Made by a program: the position numbers and the translations under genes. Shown one piece after another: positions 51,661-62,058 of a stretch of DNA of 64,000 nt (positions within the stretch are counted from its first letter, which is position 1; every line of letters starts with the position of its first letter). The stretch covers positions 62,001-126,000 of the forward strand of contig NZ_FOCK01000008.1 in the NCBI RefSeq assembly GCF_900110085.1, in the 5' to 3' direction. Under the pieces are notes generated by a model that saw only the letters and a list, made by a program, of their open reading frames with translations, was not told the origin of the DNA and did not search any database. The DNA comes from Prevotella sp. ne3005. Lineage in GTDB: Bacteria; Bacteroidota; Bacteroidia; Bacteroidales; Bacteroidaceae.

Positions 51661-52011
51661 TTATTCTTCGTCGGTGGCAGCAAGCCCGGAGCGGTATTCT
51701 GCTGGCGTGATGCCATAGCAACGCTTGAACTGCTCACGAAAGTTGGGAGCAGTAAGCCCCACCTCACGGGCTATCTCGGTAATACTCTTCTCCGGATGTT
51801 TGGTAAGCAGGTCGTAAGCGACCTCCATGCGGATGGAGTTAATGTATTGTGGAAAAGACATTCCATCGGCAAAGGTATTGAGCTGATCATTCAGATGATG
51901 ACGCCCAATATTAAAGCGCTGCATAATATCCTCACGCATTAGGTTGACTTGTGCGTAAAGACGTTCCTTGCGGATAACCGAATCGATGGTTTTAAATAGA
52001 TCTTTATCCAT
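51661..52011 (-). CDS. Stand-alone AraC-type DNA-binding domain
   Basis: The 116-residue protein is little more than an AraC HTH domain (ITEIAREVGLTAPNFREQFK, YGITPAEYR). It is closely related to the last ~110 residues of the 52132-53835 protein (both have FPQYxNxIRxE and ANLREQFKRKYG-like segments), so it probably arose by duplication of that domain without the TPR sensor. It has its own -7 element. Confidence 0.85.
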   Translation of the reverse strand: MDKDLFKTIDSVIRKERLYAQVNLMREDIMQRFNIGRHHLNDQLNTFADGMSFPQYINSIRMEVAYDLLTKHPEKSITEIAREVGLTAPNFREQFKRCYGITPAEYRSGLAATDEE

Positions 52012-52030
52012 TTGGTTGATATTTCATCTG

Positions 52031-52038
52031 CAAAGATA
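52031..52038 (-). promoter_or_regulatory. -7 element of the small AraC gene
   Basis: Minus strand TATCTTTG, 20 bp before the ATG at 52011; no good -33 was seen. Confidence 0.55.
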
Positions 52039-52069
52039 CTCATAATTTATGGGATTTTGATGAAAATAT

Positions 52070-52105
52070 ATGCACGCATTTGGTACGTGTCCCAAATGCG
52101 TGCAT
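52070..52105 (-). terminator. Terminator of the TPR-AraC gene
   Basis: ATGCACGCATTTGG (52070-52083) and CCAAATGCGTGCAT (52092-52105) form a perfect 14-bp stem with an 8-base loop, 27 bp after the stop at 52132; a TATATTTTC run follows on the minus strand. Confidence 0.8.
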
Positions 52106-52131
52106 CGGAAACGGGATAAACACCTCTTATC

Positions 52132-53835
52132 TTATAGATTCTGACGGTATTCAACAGGAGTCATACCATATTTACGTTTGAATTGTTCACGGAGGTTGGC
52201 AGGTGTGAAACCTACTTCGGTGGCGATGGCCGAGATAGTCTTAGCAGGTTCGTCGCGAAGCAGATATAGCGCCTTTTCCAGCCTGATTGTATTGACATAC
52301 TGCGGGAAGGACTGGCCGTCAGCGTGCTCCGCCAGCAAGTCGTTCAATGTATGTCGACTGATGTTGAAACGATCGCAGATATCCTGGCGCTGCAGGCCGA
52401 CATTGGCATAGAGGTGTTCATTACGGATAGCCGTGTCGATATGCTCAAAAAGCTCCGAATCGGCATCATTGACAGCACTCGAGTCGATGGGCTTTGGCTG
52501 CATGGCGTTAATCATGCGCACCAAGGCATGGTTCTTTTCACTGACAATACGCTTCTGACGGAAGAAGTAGATGGCAAAGGCGATAGCCAACAGAGCAACA
52601 AGAGCCACAGCGAGGCTAACGATGTGCGAACGCTCAGCCTCGGCTTCCTTCTCCCGAATCTCAAGTTGCTGTTCCTGGGCATGGTAGCGAGCGGCGTAAT
52701 CGTGTGCCTCACTTCGGTGCAGGCTATCACTGACCATCTTGGAGAGAGCAGCATAGCGCGTTTGGTAATCGTAGGCCTCCGCGATACGACCTTGGGCACG
52801 GGCAGCGATGGCACGTGAGCGGAGGATGACAGTATAGTTATTGTTGAATGTGTCAGCACCCAAGCGATGCTCTATCTCATTGTAGGTACTCAAAGCCTCA
52901 TCGTACATACCAAGTGCCATCTGCGTAGAAGTAATAAAGCGACGCGCTGCGAATGTCTGGCCGTAGCCGCTATGGTCGAAAAGCGACAGATACTCGCGGG
53001 CTTTCTCCCTTTCATTCATCAAGGCATACGCATGGGCCATGAATCCCCATGCCTGGGCACGGCTGAAGTCCAGATAACGATCGCGGTCACTAGGGCTATC
53101 GCTCCACGAAAGGCGATAGCTGTCCTCAGCATAGTCCTTGGCATGATGCTCATAGTGGTCGAGACGGTCGAGGATACGCTGCGCTAACGGGATAATTTCG
53201 TCGTAGCGCTCCAAGTCGTTGAGAGCATTAATCTTTCGTTTTACAGCAACGATGAACGCATCCATACGGTCAATACTGCCCGCGGCATCAAGATGACCTA
53301 TGGCCTCGTCGAGTTTCGCGATTCCTTCATCCACTTGTCCCAGATAGGTCATGACGAGTCCAATATCGGCCTCCGTGCGCCATTGCTCAGTCTCTTCTCC
53401 CTGTTTTTGGCAAAGTTCGGCCTTCTTCGTAGCCCAGCGCAGATACTGCTCGTCATCGTGCTTGGCACGACTAGCAGCGATGAGCATATCGAGAACCCCC
53501 TCTTGCTCACTAGGCTCATTACGCACGGAGTCGTGGAGAAGCAATGCCTTGCAGATGATGATGGCCGAGTCTTGGCGTTGCTCCATGAGTGACTTACTAT
53601 ATATCTTGGCGCGGATGAACTGACCACGGTAGTCGCTGATGTTTCCAAGGAGCAACGCCGAATCGAGCAGAGCGAGTGCCCGTTCAGGCTGGGTGGCATA
53701 AGTCACTAACACCGAATCAGCCTGGTAAGGCGTATCATCCAAGTGCGGCAAATGTCTCACAGACTTATCATCTCCACAACCCATGAAGGTCAGGAGTGCG
53801 CCACACGTGATAAGAAAAAGTACAATCTGTCGCAT
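52132..53835 (-). CDS. Lipobox TPR - transmembrane - AraC regulator
   Basis: The 567-residue protein has a lipoprotein-type leader (LTFMGCGDD, Cys20), TPR-like helices over about 35-380, and a transmembrane helix at about 404-425 (IVSLAVALVALLAIAFAIYF). A C-terminal AraC HTH domain follows (about 460-567, DICDRFNISRHTLNDLLAEH; ISAIATEVGFTPANLREQFK). It resembles one-component regulators of Bacteroidota. Its sequence stops 67 bp from rpsJ, with a terminator between. Confidence 0.84.
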   Translation of the reverse strand: MRQIVLFLITCGALLTFMGCGDDKSVRHLPHLDDTPYQADSVLVTYATQPERALALLDSALLLGNISDYRGQFIRAKIYSKSLMEQRQDSAIIICKALLLHDSVRNEPSEQEGVLDMLIAASRAKHDDEQYLRWATKKAELCQKQGEETEQWRTEADIGLVMTYLGQVDEGIAKLDEAIGHLDAAGSIDRMDAFIVAVKRKINALNDLERYDEIIPLAQRILDRLDHYEHHAKDYAEDSYRLSWSDSPSDRDRYLDFSRAQAWGFMAHAYALMNEREKAREYLSLFDHSGYGQTFAARRFITSTQMALGMYDEALSTYNEIEHRLGADTFNNNYTVILRSRAIAARAQGRIAEAYDYQTRYAALSKMVSDSLHRSEAHDYAARYHAQEQQLEIREKEAEAERSHIVSLAVALVALLAIAFAIYFFRQKRIVSEKNHALVRMINAMQPKPIDSSAVNDADSELFEHIDTAIRNEHLYANVGLQRQDICDRFNISRHTLNDLLAEHADGQSFPQYVNTIRLEKALYLLRDEPAKTISAIATEVGFTPANLREQFKRKYGMTPVEYRQNL

Positions 53836-53852
53836 AACGTATTTATCGAATA

Positions 53853-53879
53853 AAGCGACGCATCGGGGATACGTCGCTT
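53853..53879 (-). terminator. Terminator of the str operon (after rpsJ)
   Basis: On the minus strand an 8- to 11-bp stem (arms AAGCGACG and CGTCGCTT; extended by wobble pairs, loop about CCCCG) is followed by a T-rich run. It is about 25 bp after the rpsJ stop and ends str transcription before the inserted genes. Confidence 0.8.
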
Positions 53880-53902
53880 CATTATTGTCATCTGAGATAT
53901 TA

Positions 53903-54208
53903 CTATACCTTGATCTCTACCTCAACACCGCTGGGGAGCTCGAGCTTCATCAGGGCGTCAACAGTCTTAGCCGTTGAACTGTAGATGTCAATCAGACGCT
54001 TGTAGTCTGACAGCTGGAACTGCTCACGAGCCTTCTTGTTAACGAAGGTAGAACGGTTCACGGTGTAGATACGCTTGTGTGTGGGAAGGGGGATAGGACC
54101 GCTGATGATAGCACCTGTGGCCTTAACAGCCTTCACAATCTTCTCTGCTGACTTGTCAACCAATTTATGGTCGTAGCTCTTCAGCTTAATACGAATTTTC
54201 TGACTCAT
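53903..54208 (-). CDS. rpsJ: 30S ribosomal protein S10
   Basis: The 101 residues begin [20 protein letters not shown] and include [21 protein letters not shown]10 lies in the 30S head and also takes part in NusB-S10 antitermination. Here it ends the str operon instead of heading the S10 one, as rplC is 6 kb further on. Confidence 0.97.
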   Translation of the reverse strand: MSQKIRIKLKSYDHKLVDKSAEKIVKAVKATGAIISGPIPLPTHKRIYTVNRSTFVNKKAREQFQLSDYKRLIDIYSSTAKTVDALMKLELPSGVEVEIKV

Positions 54209-54245
54209 GTCTTTAATTTTAAATATTTAATTTTAATATAAGGAG

Positions 54246-54273
54246 GCCGCTAAAGAGTCATTTGCTCAGCGGC
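54246..54273 (-). promoter_or_regulatory. Hairpin between fusA and rpsJ
   Basis: GCCGCT (54246-54251) and AGCGGC (54268-54273) enclose a 16-nt loop; no U-tract, so processing or mild attenuation is possible. Confidence 0.35.
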
Positions 54274-54290
54274 ACTCCGGATTTGCTTGT

Positions 54291-56420
54291 TTATACCAGG
54301 TCGGCGCGGCCCTTAACCTCCTCGAGCACAGCCTTAGCCAAAGCGCTGGAGAGCGGTGCGTGGTGATCGTACTCCATAGAGCTGGTGGCACGACCAGAGG
54401 TAATGGTACGCAGGGCAGTTACATAACCGAACATCTCTGACAGAGGAACCTGAGCCTTAACAACACGGGCACCACTACGAGCCTCTTCCATGCCTTCCAC
54501 CTGGCCACGACGCTTGTTCAGGTCGCCAATCACATCACCCATGTTCTCCTCAGGTGTTACCACCTCAAGCTTCATGATGGGCTCCATGAGTACTGGCTTA
54601 GCCTGAGCGCAGACTGCCTTGTATGCCATCTGGGCAGCAATCTCGAATGAGAGCTGGTCAGAGTCAACGGGGTGGAACGAACCATCAACCACAGTCACCT
54701 TCAGTGAATCCATAGGATAGCCACCGAGGATACCGTTCTTGAGCGATGCCTCGAAGCCCTTCTGGATAGCGGGGATGAACTCCTTGGGGATGTTACCGCC
54801 CTTAACCTCATTGATGAACTGCAGAGGTCCATTCTCCTTGATGTCGTAATCCTCATCAACAGGACCAACGTTCACAATGATATCGGCAAACTTACCGCGA
54901 CCACCTGACTGCTTCTTGTAAACCTCGCGGTAACCCATAACAGTCTTGGTAATGGCCTCCTTGTAGTTAACCTGGGGCTTACCCTGATTACACTCAACCT
55001 TGAACTCACGCTTCAGACGGTCGATGATGATATCGAGGTGAAGCTCACCCATACCAGAGATAATGGTCTGACCACTCTGCTCATCGGTACGAACAGTGAA
55101 CGTCGGGTCTTCCTCAGCCAGTTTGGCGAGACCGTTATCAAGCTTGGCAACATCAGCCTGAGACTTCGGCTCGACAGCGATAGAGATTACCGTGTCGGGG
55201 AAGGTCATTGACTCCAGTACGATGGGTGCATTCTCATCACAGAGGGTATCACCAGTACGGATATCCTTGAAACCTACACCTGCACCAATGTCACCAGCGT
55301 CAATCGACTCCATAGGAATCTCCTTGTTTGAGTTCATCTGGAACAGACGGCTGATACGCTCCTTCTTACCTGAACGGGGGTTGAAGACGTAGCTTCCGGC
55401 AGTGATCTTACCAGAATAGACACGGAAGAACACCAGACGGCCCATGTACGGATCAGTTGCGATCTTGAAGGCGAGTGCTGATGTGGGAGCAGCCTCTGAA
55501 GGCTCACGGTCTTCCTCTTCCTCAGTGTTGGGGTTGGTACCCTTGATCACCTCCACGTCAACAGGAGCGGGCAGGAAGGCACATACGTAGTCGAGCAGAG
55601 GCTGTACGCCCTTGTTCTTATAGGAAGAACCAAGCAGCATAGGTGTGCACTGCATAGAGATAGTACCCTTGCGGATAGCAGCGATGATCTCATCTTCTGT
55701 GATAGAATCAGGATCGTCGAAATATTTCTCCATCAGAGCCTCGTCATACTCTGCAGCGGCCTCAAGCAGCTTGTTACGCCACTCGTCGCACTCTGCTGCC
55801 AGATCAGCGGGGATTTCCTCAACGTCATACTCAGCACCCATGGTCTCATCATGCCACAGGATGGCCTTCATCTTGATCAGGTCAACAAGACCCTTGAAGT
55901 TCTCCTCAGCACCGATGGGCACCTGAATCACAACAGGATTTGCACCCAGGATGTCCTTCATCTGCTGAACAGTCTCAAAGAAGTCAGCACCAGAACGGTC
56001 CATCTTGTTTACATAACCGATACGGGGCACATTGTACTTGTCGGCCTGACGCCATACAGTCTCAGACTGAGGCTGCACACCATCGGCTGCAGAGTAAGTA
56101 GCCACAGCACCGTCAAGTACACGCAGTGAACGCTCCACCTCAGCGGTGAAGTCCACGTGTCCCGGAGTATCAATGAGGTTAATCTTGAATGTCTTATTGT
56201 TCCATGTCCAGTTACAAGTGGTGGCAGCAGATGTAATAGTGATACCACGCTCCTGCTCCTGGGCCATCCAGTCCATCGTAGCGGCACCATCATGCACCTC
56301 ACCAATCTTATGAGTCTTACCTGTATAGAACAGGATACGCTCAGAAGTGGTGGTCTTACCTGCATCGATGTGGGCCATAATACCGATGTTACGAGTCAAA
56401 TGTAAATCGCGATTTGCCAT
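54291..56420 (-). CDS. fusA: Elongation factor G
   Basis: The 709-residue GTPase translocates the ribosome. The P-loop AHIDAGKTT is at 16-24, followed by DTPGHVDF and the [10 protein letters not shown] motif. Domains II-V follow, with the C-terminal [18 protein letters not shown] dozen residues are inserted in the domain II junction (acidic [11 protein letters not shown]). It lies 46 bp after rpsG. Confidence 0.97.
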   Translation of the reverse strand: MANRDLHLTRNIGIMAHIDAGKTTTSERILFYTGKTHKIGEVHDGAATMDWMAQEQERGITITSAATTCNWTWNNKTFKINLIDTPGHVDFTAEVERSLRVLDGAVATYSAADGVQPQSETVWRQADKYNVPRIGYVNKMDRSGADFFETVQQMKDILGANPVVIQVPIGAEENFKGLVDLIKMKAILWHDETMGAEYDVEEIPADLAAECDEWRNKLLEAAAEYDEALMEKYFDDPDSITEDEIIAAIRKGTISMQCTPMLLGSSYKNKGVQPLLDYVCAFLPAPVDVEVIKGTNPNTEEEEDREPSEAAPTSALAFKIATDPYMGRLVFFRVYSGKITAGSYVFNPRSGKKERISRLFQMNSNKEIPMESIDAGDIGAGVGFKDIRTGDTLCDENAPIVLESMTFPDTVISIAVEPKSQADVAKLDNGLAKLAEEDPTFTVRTDEQSGQTIISGMGELHLDIIIDRLKREFKVECNQGKPQVNYKEAITKTVMGYREVYKKQSGGRGKFADIIVNVGPVDEDYDIKENGPLQFINEVKGGNIPKEFIPAIQKGFEASLKNGILGGYPMDSLKVTVVDGSFHPVDSDQLSFEIAAQMAYKAVCAQAKPVLMEPIMKLEVVTPEENMGDVIGDLNKRRGQVEGMEEARSGARVVKAQVPLSEMFGYVTALRTITSGRATSSMEYDHHAPLSSALAKAVLEEVKGRADLV

Positions 56421-56466
56421 TGTCTTGTTTATCCTTTAACTTCTTTACCTTATTATAATACCTATC

Positions 56467-56943
56467 TTAGAAACGGAAGTGGGCAAATGCGCGGTTAGCC
56501 TCAGCCATACGGTGCATATCCTCCTTACGCTTGAAGGCACCACCCTGGTTATTGAAGGCATCCATAATCTCAGCAGCCAGCTTGTCGGCCATGGACTTAC
56601 CACTGCGCTTGCGGGCAAAAGCGATCATATTCTTCATAGACACACTCTCCTTACGATCGGGACGAATCTCGGTCGGTACCTGGAAGGTTGCACCACCAAT
56701 ACGGCGGCTCTTCACCTCCACCTGAGGAGTGATGTTGTCGAGGGCCTGCTTCCAGATCTCCAGGGCAGACTTCTCCTCGTTCTGCATCTTTGCCTTCACT
56801 GTCTCCAGTGCATTGTAGAAAATCTCATACGACTTAGTCTTCTTACCATCGTACATCAAGTGATTCACGAACTTTGAGACCTTCTGGTCGTTGAACACGG
56901 GATCCGGCAGGATCACACGCTTCTTTGGTTTTGCTTTTCTCAT
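56467..56943 (-). CDS. rpsG: 30S ribosomal protein S7
   Basis: The 158 residues begin [20 protein letters not shown] and end [10 protein letters not shown]7 starts assembly of the 30S head. It is separated from rpsL by 154 bp in which only AT-rich sequence was seen. Confidence 0.97.
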   Translation of the reverse strand: MRKAKPKKRVILPDPVFNDQKVSKFVNHLMYDGKKTKSYEIFYNALETVKAKMQNEEKSALEIWKQALDNITPQVEVKSRRIGGATFQVPTEIRPDRKESVSMKNMIAFARKRSGKSMADKLAAEIMDAFNNQGGAFKRKEDMHRMAEANRAFAHFRF

Positions 56944-57097
56944 TGTTTGTTTTGAATGATTAAATTCTGCTTGGGGGCTGTTCTTACTTGTTCTTCAACG
57001 CTCTCACATGAGCATTTACTCAACCTTATAACATTTCTCCAGCAAAACGGATTAAATTTGATTTCTTTTGGCTCGACTGACCTTCTCCGGCCACTTC

Positions 57098-57478
57098 TTA
57101 CTTCTTAGCCTTAGGACGCTTAGCACCATACTTTGAACGGCGCTGTGTGCGGTTTGCTACACCGGCAGTATCAAGAGTACCGCGAACGATGTGATAACGT
57201 ACACCTGGCAGGTCCTTTACACGACCACCGCGAACGAGCACGATGGAGTGCTCCTGCAGGTTGTGTCCCTCGCCGGGGATGTAAGAGTTAACTTCCTTCT
57301 GATTTGTCAGACGAACACGGGCTACCTTACGCATAGCCGAATTAGGCTTCTTCGGGGTTGTTGTGTAGACACGTACACAGACACCGCGACGCTGAGGACA
57401 ATTGTCCAGCGCGGGTGACTTTGACTTGTCAACAATCACCTTTCTGCCCTTTCTTACCAATTGTGAAATTGTAGGCAT
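57098..57478 (-). CDS. rpsL: 30S ribosomal protein S12
   Basis: The 126 residues begin [20 protein letters not shown] and contain [20 protein letters not shown], where streptomycin-resistance changes map; Lys43 is the wild-type residue. It is the first gene of the str operon. Confidence 0.97.
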   Translation of the reverse strand: MPTISQLVRKGRKVIVDKSKSPALDNCPQRRGVCVRVYTTTPKKPNSAMRKVARVRLTNQKEVNSYIPGEGHNLQEHSIVLVRGGRVKDLPGVRYHIVRGTLDTAGVANRTQRRSKYGAKRPKAKK

Positions 57479-57533
57479 AATACTTTAATTTTTTAATTTA
57501 TTATATATATATTGTTTATATTCAGCACTTTAC

Positions 57534-57561
57534 AACGCCTATCCTCGCTCAGAAGGGCGTT
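57534..57561 (-). promoter_or_regulatory. Leader hairpin of the str operon
   Basis: In the minus RNA AACGCC and GGCGUU pair near the 5' end of the rpsL leader; loop 16 nt. A ribosomal-protein binding site is possible. Confidence 0.4.
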
Positions 57562-57569
57562 TCGGGCTG

Positions 57570-57577
57570 CAAAGGTA
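57570..57577 (-). promoter_or_regulatory. -7 element of the str operon
   Basis: Minus strand TACCTTTG, about 92 bp before the rpsL ATG; -33 not clear. Confidence 0.6.
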
Positions 57578-57613
57578 CAACTATTTTCCGATTCCACCTA
57601 ATATATAATAAAG

Positions 57614-57659
57614 AAAAAGTGTCATACCTTGTTTGATTTAACAAGATATAACACTTTTT
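57614..57659 (-). terminator. Terminator of the rpoBC operon
   Basis: On the minus strand a 20-bp stem with two G-U pairs (arms 57659-57640 and 57633-57614) ends in UUUUU, then a U-rich run. It follows the rpoC stop by about 30 bp. Confidence 0.9.
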
Positions 57660-57688
57660 ACTTTAATTAATAGCTAATTGCTATCTGA

Positions 57689-60600
57689 TTACTTCTCATC
57701 GAGGACGGTTTCCTCAGCGAAATCGAGTACATTCTTGCGATTTGCCTGGATGCGCTCATACTCTTCTTTGGAACCGACGATAATCTTTTCAAACTCACGC
57801 AGGCCAGTACCGGCAGGAATCAGGTGACCGCAGATCACGTTCTCCTTCATACCCTCCAGATGGTCGACCTTTCCGCGGATGGCAGCTTCGTTGAGCACCT
57901 TCGTGGTCTCCTGGAACGATGCGGCTGACATGAACGACTTGGTCTGCAATGCGGCACGGGTGATACCCTGGAGAATCTGTGTAGACGTTGCGGGAACAGC
58001 ATCACGCACCTGAACAAGTCTCAGGTCACGGCGCTTCAGCATAGAGTTCTCGTCACGCAGACGGCGGGCCGTCACAATCTGACCCTTCTGCAGGTTCTCG
58101 GAGTCACCGGCGTCGGTCACCACCTTCTTACCCCAGATACGGTCATTCTCCTCGGCGAAGTCGAGCTTGTCGACGATTTCCTGCTCGAGGAACGAAGTGT
58201 CGCCCGGCTCATTGATCTGTACTTTACGCATCATCTGACGAACGATAATCTCAAAGTGCTTATCGTTGATCTTCACACCCTGCAGACGATACACATCCTG
58301 TACCTCATTCACGATATACTCCTGAACGGCGGTGGGACCCTTAATAGCCAGAATGTCGGCAGGCGTAATCACACCGTCAGAAAGCGGTGTACCGGCACGT
58401 ACGGCATCGTGCTCCTGTACCAGAATCTGTTTGGAGAGTGATACGAGGTAACGGCGCTGCTCACCAGTCTTTGAGGTAACAATGATTTCGCGATTACCAC
58501 GCTTTACCTTACCCATGGTAACCTCACCATCGATTTCGCTGACAACAGCGGGGTTCGATGGGTTACGAGCTTCAAAGAGCTCAGTGACACGAGGCAGACC
58601 ACCAGTGATATCACCACCCTTGGCAGCAGCACGAGGAATCTTCACGAGAGTCTCACCAGTCTTGACGGTCTGGCCATCCTCAGCAACCACGTGACCACCC
58701 ACCGGGAAGTTATAAGTACCAATGATCTCGCCATCAGCACCAATCACGTCACAGGTAGGCACCTTCGAACGGTCTTTAGATTCTGTAACGATTTTCTCTG
58801 TCAGACCTGTGGTTTCATCAGTCTCAGCACGGAAGGTGACACCTTCGATGACATCGTTGAACTTAAGACGACCGGCATACTCGGTCACGATAACGGCATT
58901 GAACGGATCCCACTGGGCAATCTTATCGCCCTTCTTCACCTCGTCACCTCCATGGAAGTAGAGTGAAGAACCATAAGGCACATTCACGGTAGAGAGGATA
59001 ATCTTGGTATTCGGATCGACGAAACGGAGTTCACCCAAACGGCTAACAACCATCTCACACTCATGACCGTCCTCATCAAACGGAACCGTGCGGACTTCCT
59101 CCAGCTCAATCATTGCGTGTTCATATTTACATACGATGCTGGCATTAGCAGCAGCGTTGGCAGCCACACCACCGGCGTGGAACGTACGCAGTGTCAACTG
59201 AGTACCCGGCTCACCAATAGCCTGGGCAGCAATCACACCAACAGCCTCACCCTTCTGTACCATGCGGCGTGTAGCAAGGTTACGACCGTAACATTTCATG
59301 CAAACACCCTTCTTCGACTCACAGGTGAGCACGGAACGGATCTCGACGCTCTCAATCTCAGCCTTCTCAATAGCCTCTGCGATGGGCTCGGTAATTTCCT
59401 CACCAGCCTCAACGATGACCTCACCGGTCTTAGGATTGATGACATCATGGACCGACACACGGCCAAGGATACGCTCCGACAGACTGGAGATAATCTCATC
59501 ACCACTCTTCAAGGCTGAACACTGCAGACCACGCAGGGTGCCACAGTCTTCCTCAGTGATGATCACGTCGTGAGACACGTCTACCAGACGACGGGTCAGG
59601 TAACCGGCGTCGGCCGTCTTCATGGCGGTATCGGCAAGACCCTTACGGGCACCGTGGGTAGAGATGAAGTACTCCAACACCGACATACCCTCCTTGAAGT
59701 TCGACAGAATTGGGTTCTCAATAATCTGATGTCCTTCGGCACCTGCCTTCTGAGGCTTAGCCATCAGACCACGGATACCAGAAAGTTGTTTGATCTGGTC
59801 CTTACTACCACGGGCACCAGAGTCCAGCATCATGAATACGGCGTTGAAGCCCTGGTCGGCCTCAGTCATCTGCTTCAGCAGGATGTTACCGATATCATTG
59901 TTGACGTGCGTCCAGGTATCGATGACCTGATTATAACGCTCATTGTCGGTAATGAATCCCATGTTATAGTTGTCGGTAATCTGACGTACCTCCTCATTAC
60001 CTTTCTTGATCAGGTCAGCCTTCTCCTTCGGGATGATAATGTCATCGAGGTTGAACGACAGACCTGCCAGATATGCCATACGATAACCAAGGTTCTTGAT
60101 ACCATCGAGGAACTCGCAAGCCTCAGCAAAGCCAACGTTCTTGATCACATTGGCGATAATGTCGCGCAGGCTCTTCTTGGAGATGACGGTATTCACGAAA
60201 CCAACCTCCTTCGGAACGATGCCGTTGACGATGACACGACCTACGGATGTCTCGATCATGTGGCGCTCGGGGTTGCCGTCAACGATATCGTCGACAACCA
60301 CCTTCACCAGTGCATGAAGATCACATTTGCCCTCATTATGGGCGATGATAGCCTCTTCGGGACCATAGAAGGTCAGGCCTTCACCCTTGGCACCCGGACG
60401 AATCTTGGTGATATAATAGAGACCAAGCACCATATCCTGTGAAGGCACCGTAATAGGAGCACCGTTGGCAGGATTCAGGATGTTATGGCTCTGGAGCATC
60501 AGAAGCTGAGCCTCAAGGATAGCCTCATTAGAGAGCGGGAGGTGTACAGCCATCTGGTCACCGTCGAAGTCAGCGTTGAACGCCGTACATGCCAGCGGGT

Positions 60601-62020
60601 GAAGCTGGATTGCCTTACCCTCGATGAGCTTCGGCTGGAAAGCCTGAATACCGAGACGGTGCAGTGTCGGTGCACGGTTCAGCAGAACGGGGTGACCCTT
60701 CATCACGTTCTCAAGGATATCCCAGATGACCGGCTCACGACGGTCCACAATCTTCTTGGCGCTCTTCACTGTCTTCACGATACCGCGCTCGATGAGCTTA
60801 CGGATGATGAACGGCTTGTAGAGCTCGGCTGCCATCAGCTTTGGCAGACCGCATTCACCCATCTTCAACTCAGGACCTACGACGATAACCGAACGAGCAG
60901 AGTAGTCAACACGCTTACCGAGCAAGTTCTGACGGAAGCGGCCCTGCTTACCCTTCAGAGAGTCAGACAATGACTTCAGAGGACGGTTAGAGTCACTCTT
61001 CACGGCCGAAGACTTACGGCTGTTATCGAAGAGAGAATCGACAGCTTCCTGAAGCATACGTTTCTCATTACGGAGAATCACCTCAGGGGCCTTGATCTCC
61101 ATCAGTCTCTTCAGACGGTTATTACGAATGATAACACGACGATAGAGGTCGTTCAGGTCGGATGTAGCGAAACGACCACCATCCAGTGGAACGAGCGGAC
61201 GGAGCTCCGGCGGTGTCACAGGGATAATCTTCATGATCATCCACTCAGGACGGTTGATACCCTTCTCTACACTCTGACGGAAAGCCTCTACCACCTGCAG
61301 ACGCTTCAGAGCCTCATTCTTACGCTGTACGGAAGAGTCACTGTTGGCACGGTCGCGCAGTTCATATGACAATGAGTCAAGGTCAAGGCGGATGAGCAGG
61401 TCATAGATGGCCTCTGCACCCATCTTGGCGATGAACTTATTGGGATCGCTGTCGTCCAGATAGTCATTATCAGCCGAGATCTGGTTGTCAACGATATCAT
61501 TATACTCCTCCTCAGACAGCAGGTCAAAGACATTGGAACCGATGGCATCGTTACCCTCAGCATCCTTCTTGCCTGCCATGGCACCTGGCTGAATCACCAC
61601 GTAACGCTCATAATAGATAACTGCATCGAGTTTCTTAGTAGGCAGACCGAGCAGATAGCCAATCTTATTGGGAAGGCTACGGAAATACCAGATATGCGCT
61701 ACGGGCACAACAAGTTCGATGTGACCGGCACGCTCACGACGCACCTTCTTCTCTGTCACCTCTACACCGCAACGGTCGCAGACGATGCCCTTATAGCGGA
61801 TGCGCTTGTACTTGCCACAGGCGCACTCATAGTCCTTTGTAGGACCGAAGATGCGCTCACAGAACAGACCGTCACGCTCCGGCTTGTAGGTACGGTAGTT
61901 GATGGTCTCGGGTTTGGTAACCTCTCCGAAGCTGCTCTCGAGGATTTCTTCGGGTGAAGCAAGTCCGATGGTAATTTTCGTGAAATTACTCTTTACTTTT
62001 GAATCTTTCTTGAAAGCCAT
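57689..62020 (-). CDS. rpoC: RNA polymerase beta' subunit
   Basis: The 1443-residue subunit is complete. It has the N-terminal zinc ribbon ([20 protein letters not shown]), the bridging [13 protein letters not shown] segment and the catalytic [12 protein letters not shown] with its three Asp. The second zinc site ([13 protein letters not shown]), the trigger-loop region [16 protein letters not shown] and the C-terminal clamp follow. It lies 38 bp after rpoB. Confidence 0.98.
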   Translation of the reverse strand: MAFKKDSKVKSNFTKITIGLASPEEILESSFGEVTKPETINYRTYKPERDGLFCERIFGPTKDYECACGKYKRIRYKGIVCDRCGVEVTEKKVRRERAGHIELVVPVAHIWYFRSLPNKIGYLLGLPTKKLDAVIYYERYVVIQPGAMAGKKDAEGNDAIGSNVFDLLSEEEYNDIVDNQISADNDYLDDSDPNKFIAKMGAEAIYDLLIRLDLDSLSYELRDRANSDSSVQRKNEALKRLQVVEAFRQSVEKGINRPEWMIMKIIPVTPPELRPLVPLDGGRFATSDLNDLYRRVIIRNNRLKRLMEIKAPEVILRNEKRMLQEAVDSLFDNSRKSSAVKSDSNRPLKSLSDSLKGKQGRFRQNLLGKRVDYSARSVIVVGPELKMGECGLPKLMAAELYKPFIIRKLIERGIVKTVKSAKKIVDRREPVIWDILENVMKGHPVLLNRAPTLHRLGIQAFQPKLIEGKAIQLHPLACTAFNADFDGDQMAVHLPLSNEAILEAQLLMLQSHNILNPANGAPITVPSQDMVLGLYYITKIRPGAKGEGLTFYGPEEAIIAHNEGKCDLHALVKVVVDDIVDGNPERHMIETSVGRVIVNGIVPKEVGFVNTVISKKSLRDIIANVIKNVGFAEACEFLDGIKNLGYRMAYLAGLSFNLDDIIIPKEKADLIKKGNEEVRQITDNYNMGFITDNERYNQVIDTWTHVNNDIGNILLKQMTEADQGFNAVFMMLDSGARGSKDQIKQLSGIRGLMAKPQKAGAEGHQIIENPILSNFKEGMSVLEYFISTHGARKGLADTAMKTADAGYLTRRLVDVSHDVIITEEDCGTLRGLQCSALKSGDEIISSLSERILGRVSVHDVINPKTGEVIVEAGEEITEPIAEAIEKAEIESVEIRSVLTCESKKGVCMKCYGRNLATRRMVQKGEAVGVIAAQAIGEPGTQLTLRTFHAGGVAANAAANASIVCKYEHAMIELEEVRTVPFDEDGHECEMVVSRLGELRFVDPNTKIILSTVNVPYGSSLYFHGGDEVKKGDKIAQWDPFNAVIVTEYAGRLKFNDVIEGVTFRAETDETTGLTEKIVTESKDRSKVPTCDVIGADGEIIGTYNFPVGGHVVAEDGQTVKTGETLVKIPRAAAKGGDITGGLPRVTELFEARNPSNPAVVSEIDGEVTMGKVKRGNREIIVTSKTGEQRRYLVSLSKQILVQEHDAVRAGTPLSDGVITPADILAIKGPTAVQEYIVNEVQDVYRLQGVKINDKHFEIIVRQMMRKVQINEPGDTSFLEQEIVDKLDFAEENDRIWGKKVVTDAGDSENLQKGQIVTARRLRDENSMLKRRDLRLVQVRDAVPATSTQILQGITRAALQTKSFMSAASFQETTKVLNEAAIRGKVDHLEGMKENVICGHLIPAGTGLREFEKIIVGSKEEYERIQANRKNVLDFAEETVLDEK

Positions 62021-62058
62021 ATTTCAATTTTACCTTTTTTCTTGTTTACCTTATATTA

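Noticed and set aside
60000-60442. Long plus-strand frame opposite rpoC
   Set aside because: Shadow of a highly conserved gene; no independent evidence.
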